NCBI GenBank assembly: GCA_937911845.1
Contig: CALDQF010000449.1
Span: 1 to 8,949 of the forward strand
Length of the DNA stretch: 8,949 nucleotides
Direction: 5' to 3'
Source of the DNA: an uncultured Phycisphaera sp.
GTDB lineage: Bacteria; Planctomycetota; Phycisphaerae; Phycisphaerales; SM1A02
Each line of letters opens with the position of its first letter. The first letter of the stretch is position 1. The notes beneath the pieces are model-generated. The model was not told the origin of the DNA. It saw only the letters and a program-made list of their open reading frames with translations, and searched no databases. Of this stretch, positions 5,925 to 8,949 are shown piece by piece. A program made the position numbers and the translations under genes.

Positions 5925-6800
5925 ATGCTCAAGATCCCATGGACCGACACGCGAGATGCTGAAGCGGTTCAACACGCATTGCGTGAGGCCACCCAGATGT
6001 TGCACCAGCGGTCATGCCGCCAAGGGTCGATTGATGTTCTGTCCGGGCACGGCACCCTATTGGTAAGTGGAGACTTGCACGACAACCCTTTTCATTTTGA
6101 GGCCCTGCTCCGAATGGCCCGTTTGGACGAGGGTGAAGACCGGCACCTGATCTTGCACGAGTTGATCCACGGCGAACATCTCATGAATGGGATGGACTTC
6201 TCGTACCGCATGTTGCTCAAGACAGCAGATCTCGTGCGCGTTCATCCAGGGGTCCACCCCATGCTGGCCAATCATGAGATTGCCCAGTTGATGAAAACTC
6301 GAGTGACCAAGGGCCATGGAGAGTGTGTGACCTTGTTCAGGGATGCTTTGGAGTTCACCTTTGGTGAGCACTGTGAGGCGGTGGAACTGGCCTTGGACGA
6401 GTTCATCGCCGCCATGTCCTTGGGGGTTCGAGCGGAGAATGGCGTTTGGTGTTCCCATTCCTTGCCCGGGCGGGCCGTCATGCCCTCGTTTGATCCTGAG
6501 ATCGTTCGCCGCCCTCTGGTCGCTTCCGACTTTGAGAAGCCAAAAGGGGGCGCGTACCTGATGACTTGGGGGCGTGTGTTCGAGGATGCAGACATTGACC
6601 TTTTGGCCGAGGCGTGGAAGGTGCAACTGTTCTGTTTGGGCCACCGCAAAGTCCCAACTGGGGTGGAGTCCGAGGGTGATCGATTGGTGTTGGTCAACTC
6701 TGACCATGAAGGCGCTCGGGCCTTCACTCTCGAGCTGGATCAACCCCCGCCTTCCGCAGAAGAGTGTGTCCTGCGTTCCCGACCCTTGAATTCTGTTTAG
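5925..6800 (+). CDS. PPP-like calcineurin-type metallophosphoesterase, planctomycete variant
   Basis: This is a two-metal phosphoesterase of the protein-phosphatase-like fold, 291 residues, with no signal peptide and likely cytoplasmic. The motifs in order are 'VSGDLHDN' (47-54; metal ligands Asp50, His52), 'LILHELIHGEH' (75-85), 'ANHE' (115-118; family metal ligand Asn116 and acid His117), 'CSHSLPG' (176-182; His178) and 'LGHRKVPTG' (238-246; His240). These correspond to GDxHG, GDxxDRG, GNHE, a metal-ligand His and GH in PPP enzymes. The second motif lacks the usual bridging aspartate, with His/Glu residues in its place. I recall this HE-[LV]-[IV]-HG form from planctomycete homologues, so it is probably a lineage variant, not decay. 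ATG 5925 has no Shine-Dalgarno. Its TAG interlocks with the TAA of the convergent STN-like gene. Substrate unknown. Confidence 0.82.
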   Translation: MLKIPWTDTRDAEAVQHALREATQMLHQRSCRQGSIDVLSGHGTLLVSGDLHDNPFHFEALLRMARLDEGEDRHLILHELIHGEHLMNGMDFSYRMLLKTADLVRVHPGVHPMLANHEIAQLMKTRVTKGHGECVTLFRDALEFTFGEHCEAVELALDEFIAAMSLGVRAENGVWCSHSLPGRAVMPSFDPEIVRRPLVASDFEKPKGGAYLMTWGRVFEDADIDLLAEAWKVQLFCLGHRKVPTGVESEGDRLVLVNSDHEGARAFTLELDQPPPSAEECVLRSRPLNSV

Positions 6801-7774
6801 TGGCCTCGCGGCTTCGGCTTGACGGAGGAGGGAGTGGGGTCGGTTTTCGCGGGACTTCGTTCGGGAATTTTGGCTTCCCAAGTCCCGCTTCCAGGAATTT
6901 CGGTTCGTCCTTCGGTGTAGCGAGCGCCCCGAGGACCCTGTCCATCGCTTTTCTTGATTGATGCTGCCCCCGCGGTGCGTGTGGGCCGGAATGGGTAGCC
7001 GCCAACCCTTCGGTGGACAAAATCTGGAGCCTTGATCAGCAGGTTTCCCTCGTGGTACCGGATCGATGCCCAGTCGCCCCCATTGCGGGACCATCCTTCT
7101 GCTTCTACCAACTCCACAATCAGTTCGATGATTTGTTCGGCTTTCTCGACGTCGGACGGAAGGTCTGGGTCTTCCGACCCGCCTTGGAACAAGGATTGCG
7201 ATCCATTGCCTCCACCCTGAGGACTGCCTTGGCTGAGGGCCGTTCCGAGATCGAGCCGCGGACCGTTGTCAAAGTTGGGCACATCGGTGATGAGATCTTG
7301 GATGGGATAGCGTTTGAGGCGCTGCGCACTCTTGCGAGCCAAGCGTTCTTTTGTTGAAACTTCAATACGTCCGGTCCGGAGTTGCCAATCGCAGGCTTCA
7401 CCCGTTTCGTCTTCGTACTGCTCCATCATGATTTCAAGCACGGTCAAGGCGGGCATGCCCCGAACATCCAAAGTGATCTCGACGGAAGGGTCGATGCCTG
7501 GCTGGCCTTTGTTGTCATCCAGAATGCGCAGCGGAGCACCGGTCGCTCCCGCCAGCCATGTCACTGCATCTTCAATGGGCGTTTCCTTCATCCGAACTTC
7601 ACAATCGGTGTACAGCAAGCGTCCGAGATGCTCGGCACTTCCCGCGTACCGATCACGCTCGAGCCGACCTCTGACTTCCTGAATGCGTCCGCTGAGGTCT
7701 TGCCCCAAAGTGGGGAAAGACAGCACCCCGCAGACAGATGCGAAGAGCAACAAGGTTGTCACGGACTTTGGCAT
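6797..7774 (-). CDS. Secreted protein with STN/secretin-N-like domain
   Basis: The 325-residue product starts with a signal peptide (MPKSVTTLLLFASVCGVLSF, cleavage likely after the following PTLG/Q). The region ~56-140 follows the STN/secretin N-terminal pattern. It has 'MKETPIEDAVTWLAGATGAPLRIL' in two adjoining pieces (62-85), then 'VEITLDVRGMPALTVLEIMM' (98-117) and a strand ending 'RTGRIEVSTKE' (133-143). Such domains act in the periplasm or outer membrane of secretin and TonB systems, but no beta-barrel follows here. A Gly/Ser/Gln-rich linker (~180-200) leads to 'IIELIVELVEAEGW' and 'GGDWASIRYHEGNLLIKAPDFVHRRVGGYPF' (two adjoining pieces, 232-262), a closing unit I associate with planctomycete secreted proteins. 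The tail is Lys/Pro-rich. ATG 7774 is chosen because it opens the signal peptide; the frame extends to 7897 without signal-like sequence. Role unknown; export is confident. Confidence 0.8.
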   Translation of the reverse strand: MPKSVTTLLLFASVCGVLSFPTLGQDLSGRIQEVRGRLERDRYAGSAEHLGRLLYTDCEVRMKETPIEDAVTWLAGATGAPLRILDDNKGQPGIDPSVEITLDVRGMPALTVLEIMMEQYEDETGEACDWQLRTGRIEVSTKERLARKSAQRLKRYPIQDLITDVPNFDNGPRLDLGTALSQGSPQGGGNGSQSLFQGGSEDPDLPSDVEKAEQIIELIVELVEAEGWSRNGGDWASIRYHEGNLLIKAPDFVHRRVGGYPFRPTRTAGAASIKKSDGQGPRGARYTEGRTEIPGSGTWEAKIPERSPAKTDPTPSSVKPKPRGH

Positions 7775-7825
7775 AAGCACAGTGTCGCCGGAAAGCCACG
7801 GGGGTGGGCAAAAAATGATCCGAAA

Positions 7826-7847
7826 GGCAGCGCTCCGCGGCGCTGCC
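7826..7847 (-). promoter_or_regulatory. GC-rich hairpin in the leader of the STN-like gene
   Basis: GGCAGCGC (7826-7833) and GCGCTGCC (7840-7847) form a perfect 8-bp inverted repeat around a 6-base loop, 52 bases before the start at 7774. On the minus strand the hairpin is followed by TTTCGGATCA and then six T (7815-7810). This is terminator-like but with the T-run about 10 bases too far away. It could be an attenuator, an RNA-stability element, or a leftover terminator; no riboswitch class is recognised. Confidence 0.35.
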
Positions 7848-7978
7848 GGGGGGCGACACGCCGACACGACCCCCACCCCAAGTCTCATAAGAATCACACT
7901 GAGGTCTGTTCAGAAGCCTGGCGCAGGATCGGCGCGTGTCTTGCCATTCATCAAGTACAGCCCCCAGAGGACCCGGCC

Positions 7979-8074
7979 ATGAACATGAATGTGTTGTATC
8001 GATTGACAGCTGCTACCCCCCATCGCAAGCGAATGGGATTGTTTACCTTCGCTGCCTTCGTCTGCCTTTGTTAA
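7979..8074 (+). CDS. Possible 31-residue leader-like peptide
   Basis: ATG 7979 is preceded by AGAGGA with 7 bases of spacing, a good ribosome site. The product has a basic start containing 'PHRKR' and ends with a hydrophobic stretch, MGLFTFAAFVCLC, immediately before TAA. This looks like the front of a signal peptide that stops at the cysteine, so it may be a truncated export signal, a tiny membrane peptide, or chance. It lies alone on the plus strand between two minus-strand genes, and nothing follows it on its own strand before the rpsA terminator region. Confidence 0.3.
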   Translation: MNMNVLYRLTAATPHRKRMGLFTFAAFVCLC

Positions 8075-8095
8075 GCGCCCTCCCCATGCAGATGT

Positions 8096-8125
8096 AAAAA
8101 CGCCCCCTCCTGGGGAGGGGGCGTT
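8096..8125 (-). terminator. Intrinsic terminator of rpsA
   Basis: AACGCCCCCTCC (8099-8110) pairs perfectly with GGAGGGGGCGTT (8114-8125) around a 3-base loop. The 12-bp GC-rich stem is followed on the minus strand by TTTTT (8100-8096). It begins 45 bases past the rpsA stop. The plus-strand side lacks a T-run, so it acts for rpsA. The upstream CCTCCCC (8079-8085) could also pair with GGGGAGG (8112-8118) as an alternative fold. Confidence 0.9.
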
Positions 8126-8170
8126 CGGTGTTCACAATTTTGAGGAACAGATTCATCTCGGCCCGGAGGC

Positions 8171-8949
8171 TTAGAGATCGATCTTGTCGGAACCCAGAGC
8201 TCCGTGGTCGTCCATACCGCCCTTTGAAGGTCGGGCGAACTCGTCGAATTCGCTGGCGCCACCACCACCACCACCACCAACGGGTCCATTGCCGTCATAG
8301 GCGGTCGTGTCGTTGTCGCCCCATTGGGCTCGTTTGAGCGAAAGGCCAATCTTTCGCTCGTCGGTATCGACCCGCAAGATCTTGACCTCCACGGACTCGC
8401 CGCTCTTGACGACGTCTTGAGGATTTTCGACCTTGTGATCGGCCAGCTCGGAGATGTGGAGCAAGCCTTCCAGGCCATCTTCCAGGCTGACGAAGACACC
8501 GAAGTTGGTGATCTTGGTGACTTCGCCTTGAATCACCATGCCAGGCTGGTAGTTCTCAGGGATGGCGTTGATCCATGGATCTTCGGTGAGTTGCTTCACG
8601 CCGAGGCCAACACGCTGTTTGTCTCGGTCGATTTCGAGAACCACGCATTGGACGGTGTCGCCCTTCTGGTACTTCTCATTCGGATGGGCGACCTTCTCGG
8701 TCCACGACATATCGGAGACGTGAAGCAGGCCGTCGATGCCGGGCTCAATTTCAACAAACGCGCCGTAGTTGGCGATGTTGCGGATTTGACCCACGATGAC
8801 GGTGCCCACCGGGTACTTCTCGCTGACGAGCTCCCACGGGTTGACTTCGGTCTGCTTGATGCCAAGAGAGATCTCACGCTTCTCGTGATCGATTTCCAAA
8901 ATGACCACTTCGACTTCTTGGTCCACTTCCACCACTTCGGATGGATGGT
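8171..8949 (-). CDS. rpsA: 30S ribosomal protein S1, C-terminal part (5' partial)
   Basis: S1 binds mRNA at the 30S platform and helps start translation, which matters where Shine-Dalgarno sites are weak, as in this window. The frame is open through the window edge (…HPSEVVEVDQEV…), so the N-terminus is outside. Visible are the end of one S1/OB repeat ('ISLGIKQTEVNPW'), a complete repeat ('VGTVIVGQIRNIANYGAFVE' to 'VGLGVKQLTEDPW') and another ('PGMVIQGEVTKITNFGVFVS' to 'IGLSLKRAQW'). Each has the NYGAFV/NFGVFV and GLLH[VI]S signatures. A non-S1 tail of about 50 residues follows, with seven glycines in a row, then acidic and low-complexity sequence ending in SDKIDL. A strong intrinsic terminator follows. 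The number of S1 repeats cannot be counted from this fragment. Confidence 0.95.
   Translation of the reverse strand, partial: HPSEVVEVDQEVEVVILEIDHEKREISLGIKQTEVNPWELVSEKYPVGTVIVGQIRNIANYGAFVEIEPGIDGLLHVSDMSWTEKVAHPNEKYQKGDTVQCVVLEIDRDKQRVGLGVKQLTEDPWINAIPENYQPGMVIQGEVTKITNFGVFVSLEDGLEGLLHISELADHKVENPQDVVKSGESVEVKILRVDTDERKIGLSLKRAQWGDNDTTAYDGNGPVGGGGGGGASEFDEFARPSKGGMDDHGALGSDKIDL
8259..8279. repeat. CCA trinucleotide microsatellite inside rpsA
   Basis: Seven perfect CCA units on the plus strand encode, on the minus strand, the Gly7 run in the S1 tail. Length change by slippage would add or remove glycines without shifting the frame. On the plus strand it reads as an artefactual His run. 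Confidence 0.85.

Larger units (their letters stand above)
7775..8095. other. Intergenic region between the STN-like gene and rpsA
   Basis: These roughly 320 bases have no confident gene. They hold the 5' leader of the STN-like gene with a strong hairpin (7826-7847), a doubtful 31-codon ORF on the plus strand (7979-8074), and the approach to the rpsA terminator. The promoter of the STN-like gene should lie on the minus strand here. A weak -10-like TATGAG sits near 7890 but has no good -35 partner, so I do not call it. No tRNA or mobile element is seen. Confidence 0.5.

Noticed and set aside
6057..7094. Long minus-strand ORF of 345 codons
   Set aside because: It is antisense to the metallophosphoesterase, whose catalytic motifs are all present on the plus strand, and it overlaps the STN-like gene in another frame.
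7382..7978. Plus-strand open frame leading into the 31-codon ORF
   Set aside because: It is antisense to the STN-like gene and shows no domain or composition of a real protein.
8259..8279. CCA repeat as a possible CRISPR or regulatory array
   Set aside because: It is a simple trinucleotide microsatellite inside a coding gene, with no spacers.
8128..8337. Plus-strand ORF with a run of six histidines
   Set aside because: The His run is the CCA repeat read antisense to the Gly7 codons of rpsA.

Overview
The window reads as chromosomal DNA of a planctomycete, most likely from the Phycisphaerae. The reasons are the tandem dockerin/EF-hand tail ending in the 'LLLLLSNWG' style typical of that group, a secreted STN-like protein of planctomycete type, a metallophosphoesterase with the 'HELIHG' variant motif, scarce Shine-Dalgarno sites, and a moderately high GC content. 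This placement is inferred from protein style, not from a marker-gene comparison.

Layout, left to right: the C-terminal part of a secreted dockerin-bearing protein (+, 1-1518, 5' end outside the window); trmB, tRNA (guanine-N7)-methyltransferase (-, 1495-2163); a small single-span membrane protein of 48 residues (+, 2248-2394); a small ClpX-like zinc-finger gene interrupted by an in-frame TGA (-, 2379-2765); a sensor histidine kinase without an adjacent response regulator (+, 2810-4246); a 92-residue hypothetical gene (-, 4243-4521) downstream of and overlapping a GT-C/family-39-like membrane glycosyltransferase (-, 4491-5867); a PPP-like metallophosphoesterase (+, 5925-6800); a secreted STN-like protein (-, 6797-7774); a roughly 320-base gap holding a hairpin, a doubtful 31-codon ORF and a strong intrinsic terminator; and the C-terminal part of rpsA, ribosomal protein S1 (-, 8171-8949, 5' end outside the window).

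The architecture is unusual in that strands alternate almost gene by gene, so there is essentially one operon (glycosyltransferase plus small hypothetical). All four clear convergent junctions overlap: by 24, 16, 4 and 4 bases, the last two as interlocked TAG/TAA stops. The genes look like independent housekeeping and envelope functions (tRNA modification, translation, signalling, glycan transfer, secreted proteins) rather than one pathway. No mobile element, CRISPR array, tRNA or rRNA was seen. The most interesting item is the interrupted zinc-finger gene. Its reading frame continues past the TGA into the second CxxC pair, a 6-bp inverted repeat starts at the TGA, and a second, cysteine-depleted copy of the finger follows.
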